A stretch of DNA of 64,000 nt from Amblyomma americanum (Eukaryota > Arthropoda > Arachnida > Ixodida > Ixodidae). Made by a program: the position numbers and the translations under genes. The notes beneath the pieces were generated by a model. The model saw only the letters and a list, made by a program, of their open reading frames with translations. It had not been told where the DNA came from and made no database searches. The stretch is taken from positions 162,870,124 to 162,934,123 of the forward strand of contig NC_135498.1 of NCBI RefSeq assembly GCF_052857255.1, written 5' to 3'. Positions 1 through 9,937 of this stretch are shown piece by piece. Each line of letters begins with the position of its first letter. The stretch's first letter is position 1.

Positions 1-1108
1 TAAAGCACGGTGGTGTTGGGCTAGCAAACAGCGCAGTCAGTAATAAAGCAATTCGTCTGGGTGCCCTAAATGCATCATGTCGGAAAAGAACGGAAACAGA
101 CAGTGTGCATTTTTTTATTATAATCGATCACTCCTCATGGGTACATCCTTAAAAAGCTGCCAATTTTAATTTCGGTCTAATATTCAACCACAAATGCGCC
201 TTTCAAAATTTCAAAATTAGAACAAATATAAAGCAAAAACTTATAGCTTTAAAATAAATAATCAACCAATCAATAAATACATTTTATTTTCACCAAAGAT
301 GGGAAAAATTATCAAACCTGAAGTGTCACCCCAGTCAAAAGTCCCTGCTCGCCGCTCAAGGAATCTGGGCCGCCCTTTTGTTAATGCCGCACTAGGCAGA
401 TTGTATGCCTTCGCGGGATTCGCTGTTGACAAGAACCGCCGACACGATTGTGTTTTTGGGCGCGAACACATCTGAATAGAGACAACAACATTGCGAGGGC
501 CCCATGTTGCACGTACGCTGTCCGAGAAGAAACCGAGGTTAGGGCGCAGGCATCGCGTTCCACGATAACACATCGAAAACCTCCGAAGCCGTGTTTAGCA
601 GTGGCCTTAAAGCATGCACGTGACGTTATCAGAGGGCTAATGGAGGCATATTCGGTAATATATTAAATGTATAAAATTTATTGACAAAAAAATTATTTCA
701 AGACAGCACCAGCTAAGGCTGGCAATATAAATATATTGAATATGCCCAGGAAATAGTAAATACACTGAGTCTCCCGGCAACCTCTACCGCATCGTATATG
801 AGTCATTCCACGCCAAACGTCCCAGACGTTGAGCTCGACCATCTCCGATTTGTTAAAAAAAATCATGGAAACTTATCCTAATCTGCGTTATGAAAGCCTG
901 AAATACTTTTGCCAAAAAATTTTTTTCATGAGGTGAGGGCAGTTTGAATATTTAGAAATGGTGAGCAACCAGGCACTGCTCAGTAATTAATAAGAAATTA
1001 AAATTTGTAAAATACAGTTTACAATGTTTTTATTGACAATTGCACAGATTTTGTCTTCCGGTACAATTCAGAGCATGCAGCTTTATACGATATAACTTTT
1101 TTTAATTC
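1..1108 (+). repeat. Left arm of a long inverted-repeat element
   Basis: This 1.1-kb stretch is repeated in reverse complement at 7680-8782 with similar length and order. Landmarks shared by both arms are TAAAGCAC at position 1 and GTGCTTTA at 8775-8782, the CATCATGTC block near 75 and GACATGATG near 8703, and CCAAACGTCCCAGACGTT near 815 against its complement near 7952. The outer end may lie just left of the window. Beyond 1108 the similarity stops and a broken retrotransposon ORF begins. Long arms of this kind fit a foldback-type or long-TIR DNA transposon. No transposase was recognised, so the superfamily is unknown. Confidence 0.8.
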
Positions 1109-1109
1109 G

Positions 1110-2640
1110 TCTTTTTTTCGCTGGGTGAGGGAACCTGGCTTTAAAACAGAGGAAAAGGAAGGCCGGATACTAGAACGTGAAGGCAAAGATGCTGGCGGTT
1201 TTTCAGTGTCATCCTCATCTGTGTCTGTCGACGGAGCAGCAAAATCTTTGGAGACCTTGAAGTCGAGAGTTGGACGGAAACTCGTCTGGTCGGGGACAAT
1301 CCTAATAAAACTTAAAAGGAGGACGCCGACCAAAAGTAAAAAAACAAAAAATACCAAAATGACATTTCGGCTCCCGTCATTTTGTTGTTTTTTGTTTTTA
1401 CTTTTGGTCGGCGTCCTCCTTTTAAGTTTTATTACTTTGGAGACCTTGACTCTAGCCTGAGTAGGCGCAGCCACCGGACGACGTTTCTTTCGAGGGGATT
1501 TAGAATAAGTGATGTCGTGGTCATTTGTCTTGCAGAATGGGCACCTGAATTAGGGAAGACCGTCTGCTGGTGGTTTGAATAGAGTGTCTTGGGATGCAGG
1601 GAACAACTTTTTGGTGACCATGTCGCAGGCACCGATAGCAGAAGACTGGTTCAGGACGGAAAGGCTTCGGACGAACGATTCGTCCACTCTAGAAGAATCG
1701 GCTAAGAAGTTCTAACGGCCGCACAAGCAGGAGAAGAAACGTGCCTCGGTTGCCTAGTCTGAGGGCATTAAGCACTGAGTGGGTGTCGGAGTAGAGATTC
1801 TTCATCACTGCCTTTGGAGGCGCATTAAGTTCCAGTCATAAAAGACACATCTTTGCAAGCCGGGTCCAGATGCTAGATAGGTCTGCATAGGTACATATTG
1901 TGACTGGCTGATGTATAATTTGTCAATGTCACAGATCTTTTCAGCATCGGCAAGTGACGGTACTTGGACAGTGATGGAATTGCAGGGGCGGTAGTAAATA
2001 AAACCGCGGTACCATGAGATGCCCAGTGCACAGTCAATGAGCTGCTGCACCGATCTCGAAGGAACTGACGTTTCGTCGTATTGCGAGGTGGGCTTAATGT
2101 GCACTTGGAAGGAGCGATCAAGTTCAGGGAGTGAATATTTCGACGGTGTCGTCTTTGAAAGGGCAGGATCGGTTAGAGTGGCCCTTAACTTTTCCGAAGC
2201 CCGTTCAATGCTCTCGGCAGAAACAGTCCGAACAGGAGTGGTCGGGAGTGTTATAGCGGTAGGCACAGGAATAGGCAAGGCAGTAGGGGTCCACGATGGT
2301 TCGTCCCCTGCTAGTGAAGACGGTGACTTGAGAAGAGATGAAATACCGGGTGCAGGAGGACCTGAGGTCCTGAGGAGACACCCTTGAGGTGGAAGGGTAG
2401 GCAAAACGGCAGACGCATTGATAGCAGGTTGTGATCTTTTCATGTCATAATTACTTTTCATGTCGGTTCGCCAGGCGGAAGTAGGCCTGCGCCCCTCACA
2501 GAACGAACGTCGGCATCGTGAAGGCAGTTTAGGAGGGTCCGTCTCGAGATCCTGGGGCGTTCTTGGGATCTTCAGGCAATGTGAAGAGATGACACTATGG
2601 CCGGAATGGTAAACACAGCACATAAAAGCACAAAACCGAT
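1110..2640 (-). pseudogene. Broken gag-like ORF1 of a non-LTR retrotransposon
   Basis: Read on the minus strand, 2623-1805 is open for 272 codons. It ends in a region resembling the RNA-binding part of tick non-LTR ORF1 proteins (AEKICDIDKLYI, then QTYLASGPGLQRCVFYDW). Downstream in another frame, near 1660-1560, a Cys-rich segment (CYRCLRHGH then CPFCKTND) looks like CCHC zinc knuckles of a retroelement nucleic-acid-binding protein. A lysine-rich tail follows to about 1110, then runs into the inverted-repeat arm. Frame changes and stops show it is dead. Its 5' end abuts an oppositely oriented ORF2 fragment at about 2640, so the junction is a rearrangement. Confidence 0.5.
1304..1433. repeat. 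130-bp near-perfect palindrome (hairpin)
   Basis: Bases 1304-1363 read AATAAAACTTAAAAGGAGG onward and are matched in reverse complement by 1376-1433, with a loop of about 12 bases and a 2-base length difference in an A/T run. It lies inside the broken ORF1, and TTTGGAGACCTTGA occurs on both sides (near 1248 and 1437), so it may be a small inverted duplication or an inserted hairpin. Confidence 0.8.
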
Positions 2641-2642
2641 CG

Positions 2643-3860
2643 GTTCAAGATCAGTATCCTTGGCATGTGGCTACAAGAAAACGGACGCCATGAAGAAACA
2701 ATACTGAAACTAATTAGACGCATTGCTAATCGCAAGTCGGGGATTAGAGAAGCCAACCTACTAAGACTAGTGCAGTCTTTCGTCATCAGCAGGGTCGCTT
2801 ATGCGGTCCCGTGGCTGAACCTAACCAAATGCGAGAAGGAGATCGACGCCATCATCCAGCAAAGCGTAAAGACAGCAGTCGGCCTTCCCATCATCACGTC
2901 TACAGATTGGCTGATGACATTTGGGATATACAACACGTTGGCAGAGGTTGTTGAGGGCAACCAACTCTCTTAATATGAAAGACTGGCCTAGTCCTCCACG
3001 GGACGAAACACACTCCTATGACTAGGCTTGTTCTATGAGAATCAAGAGGAGCCAAGATCGACATCCCGACAGCGGTCAGGAAAAAACTACATTCCCCTGC
3101 TTCCGAAAAATATGCATCCGGAATACCATCAAGAAAGGAGGCAGAAAAGAGCGGAAACGCTCCAGAAGAGACATCAAGAATGAGAGGACGTGGTCTATAT
3201 ACACGCCGCCGAGTATGAGAACCGACACTAAGTGGTTGCGGTCGTCGCTGACGACCAGCAAAAACCTAAGAGTGAGCGCCTCGGTTCAAACGAGCGTATA
3301 GCTGCAACGGCCGTGGAAGTTGCCATTGCTCTCGCGATCGTGAAAACAATAGCCACCACAATCATGAGCGATTCGAAAACAGCAATAAAGAACATTCTTA
3401 AGGGCAGAATCTCTTCGAAGAGAAAACGCATTGTGGATATTAATCAAGACGACCGATTGATTCAACTAATACGATCGCCAGCCCACTCCAACCTCCACGC
3501 TAAAGAGGGAGCTCACGGGTTTGCTTGGTCTTACTCTCCGGGTGAGCTCGAGCCCAATTTACACCCTCGGTGGAGAACGAATAATCATCAATAGGGAAAT
3601 TACGCAGCACTATTGGCTCGAGACGGTAGAATACTCACCTGCGGATAAGAATTAAATAAGAATCAAGAAAGCATCTGGAGGCGATTAGAGACAAGGACAT
3701 ATTCGAACCCGATTACCGTTAGCTTGTGGTACCCGGGACAATTCTAAGATAGATGCCAGCTGTGTCAGGCTAGAGCAGATTTCCTGCTCATTATGTGGAC
3801 GTGTCCTGAAACTTACCACACGCACACAGAAACTAAGACAGATGAACTGTGACAGACTCT
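2643..3860 (+). pseudogene. I-clade ORF2 remnant (post-RT region, RNase H, Cys-rich end)
   Basis: 2646-2973 encodes the region just after the RT palm and thumb (ILGMWLQENGR, LIRRIANRKSG, LVQSFVISRVAYAVPWL), closely matching the same segment of the intact element at 31.7-31.9 kb. 3190-3600 holds RNase H traces in shifting frames: an Asp-poor first strand, AATAVEVAIALAIV, then IMSDSKTAIKNILKGR. 3660-3840 retains a degenerate C-terminal block (IWRRLETRTYSNP and a CQLC-like motif). Several frameshifts and stops. It is a 5'-truncated, decayed relative of the element at 27-33 kb. Confidence 0.75.
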
Positions 3861-4596
3861 ACTGCTCAGCTCAGACTCTGAGACTCAGCTTAGAACCATC
3901 CGACTGGCCTAACGCGCCGCCCGGGTACATGGATTCCAGGCCGTTGTCTAGGCGGTTGGGCTCAAGCGCATCTTATATCCATCGGATAATAAAATTACAT
4001 ATTAGTACTACCCAGCCAACGAATTTGAAATTTGATGCACTGCCGATTTCAGTTTGGTTCCTCTTTCAAGAAAGGCGCACTGCTTCAAGCTTGATGCAGA
4101 GGTTAAGCTCGAATAACGAACCAAAAGTATGACGCCACGCTGCGTGGAGTTTCGGATACGAAGTTAGTTACAATCGCAGTGCTGATGTCTGGAACGGGGC
4201 TTAGGATAGGCTTTTAGGATAGGTGGGGATTAGGATAGCCCTATCCCAGTCGTGTTGGTTATGCTCTGCTGCTGAGCACGAGTTTGATCCCGGTGGAGGC
4301 TGCGGCATTTTGACGCAGGCGAGAAGCGCAAGAGTTTGGTGATAGCTTAAACGCATGCATCGCCGTTTCATCTGAAAGAAAAACGGCTGGTTTTGTCCTT
4401 ATAGTTTACAGTCAGAGAAGCGCACTTGATTCACCGAATTTTCATGTTATTTTCTCACGCTATCAAAACACTAAGCATTGATACAAGCCCATGAAGCTCT
4501 CTGTCGGGTCTGTTATGTCCTCAAAGAGCTCACTAGTAGTCCTTTGCAGATCTGCGGATCCAAATACGCTTAATGGCAAACTCGTAGCATCTGGGT
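3861..4596. other. Gene-free stretch with one SINE-head fragment
   Basis: No coding sequence is supported. At about 4200-4250 GGATAGG occurs in short tandem, and 4247-4330 resembles a plus-strand tRNA-derived SINE head (a GAGTTTGATCCCGG block resembling a Pol III B box, followed by GGCTGCGGCATTTTGA). Confidence 0.4.
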
Positions 4597-5300
4597 AATT
4601 CCACGCCAAACGTCCCAGACGTTGCGCTCTTTCGCCTCCAATTTGTTCAAAAACATTCATGGAAAATTTTTCATAATATGCGTAATGAAAAATATGAAAT
4701 ACTTTTCCCGAATTTTTTTTTGTGTGTTGAGGGCAGTTTGAATATTTATAAAATGCGAGAAACCATGAACTTGTCAATAATTAATAAAAAAATTCAAATT
4801 GTTCGAAAACACAACAATTTTTTTCCCTGACATTTACACAGATTCTAGCCTTCGTATAATTAAGTGCATGATGCATGATACGGTATAAGTAAGTATAAAT
4901 AATTGAAGTGTGAAAATGTACCAGATTTGTCTTTTTCTTAAATATCAACTTGCTTACGGTAATTCAGAAATAGCTGTTTCGTTTCTATAGATGCCTAGTG
5001 CCTATAAAAAATGTTACAGGGGATGAAACTGCATACATCGAAGTAAAAAGAATACTAAAGTTGAAAAATGTGCGTTCTAAGCCACAGCTTTTATAATTTC
5101 CCCCTTAAGTGGTTCAAGTAAATATGAAAACAAACGCGGGCTATAGAGTAGGTTACTGCCTTTCATTCCTGCAATTTTTATTGAGGTAATTTTTGTTTAA
5201 TGCGAGAAAAGAATTTTTGAATATGAGCTCTCACGCCGCTACTTGCGTCGTCTCTTTACGCCTCCTCACCGCAGAGCACAACACTCCTGACACTGTGATG
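4597..5300 (+). repeat. Third, partial copy of the inverted-repeat arm
   Basis: Starting at GTAATTCCACGCCAAACGTCCCAGACGTT this region parallels 796-1108 and, inverted, 7968-7270. It carries the same AGGGCAGTTTGAATATTTA block and, further in, GATGAAACTGCATACATCGAAGT, matched by 7555-7525 on the other strand. It lacks the outer ~800 bp of the arm, so it is a truncated copy in the same orientation as the left arm. Confidence 0.7.
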
Positions 5301-5744
5301 AGACGAAATGTAGAGTTCTTATTCCTAAGTGAGGTGTGTACATTGCAGGTAAGCATTGGAAAATTGAGTCGTCGAACAGGTATACGTGGGAAAAGATTTT
5401 CTTAACGCTGCCGGTGCGGCACATTCCCAAGTTAGCCAGTTTTTCGGTGTAGTTCCATCGCACTCAGTCATTCTTGCCAGCGCCACGACAGACGTAAACA
5501 CCAGCATAGGAGCTAGTGAGACGCCTATCTGGAAATGACCAGAAGGATCCGGTGTTGAAACCATCCGCCACGCAACAGCACCACGTCGTGGTACCGGACC
5601 TTTGTGGTCGTCAGAGGCTCATGCCCGGTTGTTTCCGATGAGATGTCGTGCCTGCTTTGATTTAGTCAGCGTAATTTCTGCATTAATACTCCCGCGACAA
5701 CTGTAGACCGGCCACTATGCTGGCGACGCACCGTCATGAGTGCA
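5301..5744. other. No recognisable gene
   Basis: Mixed sequence between the partial arm copy and the 3' end of an I-clade element. No ORF with family resemblance was found. Confidence 0.4.
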
Positions 5745-5975
5745 AAAATACCAAACCCGAGTGCGGAGCAATGGAAAGGAATGCTCTCCAGCGACCGTCA
5801 GGACGTCCAACTTGGGCTAATCCGGCGAGCACAGCTGGCAGCGGCATCCAGCGGAGCCCTGGGCTAGGGGCAGACGACCATTGCTAAGAAGACGGACGAC
5901 ATACCTGACTCCGCCAAATTGCTCACCTACTCTCTAGAGCTCAATAAACGTTTTCCTTCCTTCCTTCCTTCATGC
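5745..5975 (+). pseudogene. 3' end of an I-clade non-LTR retrotransposon
   Basis: Bases 5760-5872 encode the last residues of an ORF2 (EQWKGMLSSDRQ, LIRRAQLAAASSGAL, then a stop), a signature of the extreme C-terminus of tick I-like ORF2 proteins. About 70 bases of 3' UTR follow, with AATAAA at 5943-5948 and a TTCC-repeat tail at about 5953-5972. The upstream ORF2 is absent, so the copy is 5'-truncated. Confidence 0.65.
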
Positions 5976-6269
5976 GAGCGACGCACCAACGCGCGTGTGG
6001 GCCGCGTTCACCGCCAGAGCGTCGCGCGTTCCTCGCCGCAGCTGCGCACTCCGCTCCTTCACGTACGCTCCGAGGCGCTCGCTCTTCGCGATCTTATTCG
6101 GATATAAATAAAGGACTTGTGATACGCCTGCCATGCTAGATGGTCATCCCTAGTCCTGGTCCATGCGAGAGAGCACGCTGAATACCCTTGTTTTGAAGCG
6201 AAAAGCTTCACTATGCCAGGTTTTCGAGCCGTCATCGGGACCGCAAGTTTGAATGTAGCTAGAGGTAAA

Positions 6270-6496
6270 AAAAGACGTCGGTCTGACATATCTCACTGGA
6301 CGCCCGAATCGCGTCCTAAGTGAAGGGAATTGAAATAAAGCTGGTTTTAAGGAAAGGAAATGACGCCTGTCTCATATATCTCGGTGGACACCCGAACCGC
6401 GCTGGAAAAAAAAAATGAAAATGAAAGTTGACTTTAAGAAACGGAAATGACACCTGTCTTTCATTGCGCCATTTTCCTAATACTAATATTAATCAT
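6270..6496 (-). repeat. Tandem degenerate SINE 3'-tail units
   Basis: Units resembling the SINE 3' end (GGAAAGGAAATGRCRCCTGTCTCATATATC, then TGGACACCCGAACCGCG) appear at about 6270-6320, 6341-6403 and 6429-6463, next to the complete SINE at 6497-6787. Only the tail part is repeated, each copy with its own substitutions. Confidence 0.6.
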
Positions 6497-6787
6497 TGTT
6501 TTCTCGGGAAAGGAAATGGCGCAGTATCTGTCTCAGATATCGTTGGACACCTGAACCGCGCCTTAAAGAAAGGGATTCAGGGGGAGTGAAAGAAGAAAGA
6601 GATGCCGTAGTGGAGGGCTCCGGAATAATTTCGACCACCTGATGATCTTTAACGTGCACTGACATCTCACAGCACACGGGCGCGTTAGCGTTTTGCCTCC
6701 ATAAAAACGCAGACGCCACGGTCGGGTTCGGACCCGGGAACTCCGGATCAGTAGCCAAGCGCCCTAACCGCTGAGCCACCGTGGTGG
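6497..6787 (-). mobile_element. Ruka-like tRNA-derived SINE, near full length
   Basis: On the minus strand the element starts near 6787 with a tRNA-like head (A-box-like TGGCTCAGCGG, B-box-like GGTCCGAACCC). It continues through the body shared with 51236-51549 (AACGTGCACTGACATC, CCGGAATAATTTCGACCACC) and ends in the ATTTCCTTTCCC tail. The head would supply an internal Pol III promoter. Mobilisation would need a non-LTR enzyme such as the I-clade elements here. Confidence 0.8.
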
Positions 6788-7269
6788 GTACCGATTTTCT
6801 TTCAATTTGGCTTCCCGAAATTATCTGCAGGGTTTGCGCGTGATTTGAAACCGGATTTGCTTCCATATCTCCGCATACAACGAGCAATAATACAGTTTTC
6901 AATATCACAGAAGCTAGATTAAATATATACTGCCTTTTATGAGGGCTTTTAATGTCGTTTCGAAGAAAGTAAAATGCTTAAGAAATAAAATGAAATGTGG
7001 AAACTGCCATTCGCTCGACCGCAAATGTAGCCAGGGAGATGCAGCTTTTCGCTTTTGACCAGGATTGACCAGAGCTATACCATCAGCAATTTTTTCTTCT
7101 TTTGACTGCTCTGCATCAAAGCGGGTCTGATTGAACTTCGAAAACAAAAACGATATCGCTTATTGCATACCATATGCCGCATGTCACGCGATGTCTTCTT
7201 TAGCTCCGGCCTTAAAAATGCACGACAGCGAACAAGGGAAAACTGAGGTTGTTATCTGGCCAGAAACGT

Positions 7270-8782
7270 CGTGACATGCCAGGTGGCGTGTTCTGCAGTG
7301 AAGAGCCGTTTAAAGACGACGGAACTTGCGGCGCGAGAGCTCAACTTCCAAAATTCTTTTGTTGTCTTAAAAAAAATTACGTTGATAAAAATTTCGCAAA
7401 CGAAAGCAAATAAACTGTTTTAGATAACCCGCTATTTGTATTTTTACTTAGAGCACCTAAGGTCGATATTAACCACCGTGTTTGGGTCAAAACGTACTTT
7501 TTGCAGCTATAGTATTTTTTTCTTACTTCAATGTACGCAGTTTCATCACCTGTAACATTTGTTATAGGTACAAGGCATCTATGGAAACAATATGGCTTTT
7601 TCCGAATATCTGGGAGCAAGCTGATAATTGATACAAAACACGAAAAAATGGCACCATTTTTATACTTTTCTCTGATTTAAAAAAAGTTGTATTGTATAAA
7701 GCTGCATGCTCTGAATTAATCGGAAGCCATAATATGTGTAAATATCAATGAAATCATTGTGAAGTGTTTTCTACAAATTTTTCTTTTTTTATTAATTATT
7801 GAGCAGTGCCTGGTTTCTCGCCTTTTCTAAATATTCAAACTACCCTCACGTCAAGAAAAAACTTTTTCGGCAAAATTATTTCAGGCTTTCATAACGCAGA
7901 TTAGGATAAGTTTCCATAATTTTTTTTGAACAAATCGGAGATGGCCGAGCGCAACGTCTGGGACGTTTGGCGTGGAATGACTCATATACGACGCGGTAGA
8001 GGTTGCCGGGAGCCTCAGTATATTTACTATTTCCTGGGCATATTCAATATATTCATATTGCCAGCCTTAGCTGGTGCTGTCTTGAAATGATTTTTTTGCC
8101 ATAATAAGTTTTACTACTAAAAGGTTTTACCGAATATGCCTCCATTAGCCCTCGGATAACGTCGTGTGCATGCTATGAGGCAGCTGCTAAACACGGCTTC
8201 GGAAGTTTTCGATGTGTTATCGTGGCACGCGCTGCCTGCACCCTAACCTCGGTTGCTTCTCGGTGAACGCACTTGCAACATAGGGCCCTCGCGATATTGT
8301 GGTCTCTATGCAGATGTCTTCGCGCGCGAAAACACAACCGTGTCAGCGGTTCTTGCCAACGGCGAATCCCGCGAGGACAGACAATCTGCCTCGTGCGGCA
8401 TTAACAAAAGATTCCTTGAGCGGCGAGCAGGGACTTTTGACTGGGGATGACTCGACTTCAGGTGTGCTTGGTAATTTTTCCCTTCTTTAGTGAAAATAAA
8501 ACGTATTGATTGATTGGTTGGTTAATTAATCTCAAAACTATAAGTTTTTGCTCTATATTTCTTCTCATTTTGAAAATTTTAGAGGCGTATTTGCGATTGA
8601 ATATAACACCGAAATTGAAATTGCCAGCTTTTTAAAGATGTACACAAGAGGAGTGGTCGATTATAATAAAAAAATGCACACAGTTTGTTTCGGTTCTTTT
8701 CGGACATGATGCATTTAGGCACCTGGACAAATTGCTTTATGACGGTCTGCGCTGTCAACTAGGCCAACTCCACTGTGCTTTA
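7270..8782 (-). repeat. Right arm of the long inverted-repeat element
   Basis: Positions 7680-8782 are the reverse complement of 1-1108, and 7270-7680 pair with the partial copy at 4870-5300. The arm includes AATAAAACGTATTGATTGATTG at about 8495-8517, resembling a retrotransposon 3' tail captured in the arm and present in both arms (near 262-296 on the left). A short open frame on the minus strand (7619-7377) matches no family known to me. Confidence 0.8.
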
Positions 8783-8811
8783 CATTATTAACAGCCTAGG
8801 ATTGAAGAAAT

Positions 8812-8990
8812 TTTTGATTTTTGAGGGGTTTAACGTCCCAAAGGAACTAAGGCTATGAGAGACGCCGTAGTGAAGGGCTCCGTGAATTTCGACCTCCTGG
8901 GGTTTTTTAATGTGCACTTACATTGCACAGCACACGGGCATCTAGAATTTCCCCTCCATCGAAATTCGATCGCCACGGCCGGCAGATTAA
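8812..8990 (-). mobile_element. SINE fragment without its head
   Basis: The sequence GGGGTTTAACGTCCCAAAGG through GACGCCGTAGTGAAGGGCTCC, AATGTGCACTTACATTGCACAGCACACGGGC and CCTCCATCGAAATTCGATCGCCACGGCCG is the body of the second SINE subtype in this window (compare 50046-50282). The tRNA-like head is missing at the right end. Confidence 0.7.
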
Positions 8991-9038
8991 AGAAATTGTT
9001 AGAAATCTGATTTCATTGCATGCAATTGGACACTTGGA

Positions 9039-9067
9039 AGGGGGGGAGGGGGGGGGGGGGGGAGGGG
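9039..9067 (+). repeat. G-homopolymer tract
   Basis: A run of G interrupted by single A residues. Such tracts assemble poorly, and its exact length should be treated as uncertain. Confidence 0.9.
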
Positions 9068-9069
9068 AC

Positions 9070-9937
9070 GAAGGTGCTGCTCCCTCTGAAGAAGTGTTGG
9101 GAGTGCAATCACCCCCTTGCCCAGCCTGTTCCTGAGTCTCCGGCGGCAGGGTCCGCCGTCCCGAAGCACGAAGGACGTGTTTAAAGATTGGGCATTACAG
9201 TTTTTATTCTTTGAAGATTTGGAAAATTTCTTCAAAGCTTGCATCAAAGCGCAATTCTCGTTTATTTGGCAAATATTATCTCTCAAAAAGGATAAGTTTT
9301 TCTTGATGAAGTATATGAGACTGCTGTGTGCCCAAAAGTCATGAATATTTATGCTTGGTTCGTTCCTTACCTAATCCAGTTTATTATCAAGTAAATAATG
9401 CACAAATCGCTGTGATTACAGCAGTAGTTTCAATACGAAACAATATCGCCGGAAAAAGAAAGCAACAGCTTGGTAAATACTTGATCTGGCCGTAAGACAA
9501 AAATGGCTTTTAATTCATAAAAAACAAGGTCGCACAAGAGCCCAAATAAACGAGAAAAAAAGGAAGCAAAAAGGGGAGCTACGCATATACACACTTTGCT
9601 TGCTCAGACAAGTGGAACCAGCCCTTTCGCTCTAGTCACCTTCATGGCAGAACACGCTGTTGTGATAAACTCAGGGGTATTAGTTGTAGCGAAACATGCG
9701 GGCTCCTTCACTCACAGAGCGAGCTGTGAAAGGAGCAAACGATTCATAGTAAACTTTTCCAATCAGAAGGGAAGGTAATGTGACCGCGGTCAAAATCTAA
9801 TCGCGGACCGGATATGCCTCCAATCACGTAGTCAGCATTATAATGACAACAATGGAGGTGCTGCGGAGATCATGGCCATTTGTCTTCGCGCTTATACATG
9901 GTTTCGAGTTTACCGTAGGTTGTTACAGCTACAAACG
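9070..9937. other. No recognisable gene
   Basis: AT-rich sequence with short open frames only and no protein-family resemblance or repeat structure detected by eye. Confidence 0.4.

Noticed and set aside
5945..5972. A stand-alone microsatellite
   Set aside because: The TTCC run directly follows an I-clade 3' UTR with AATAAA and is better explained as that element's tail.
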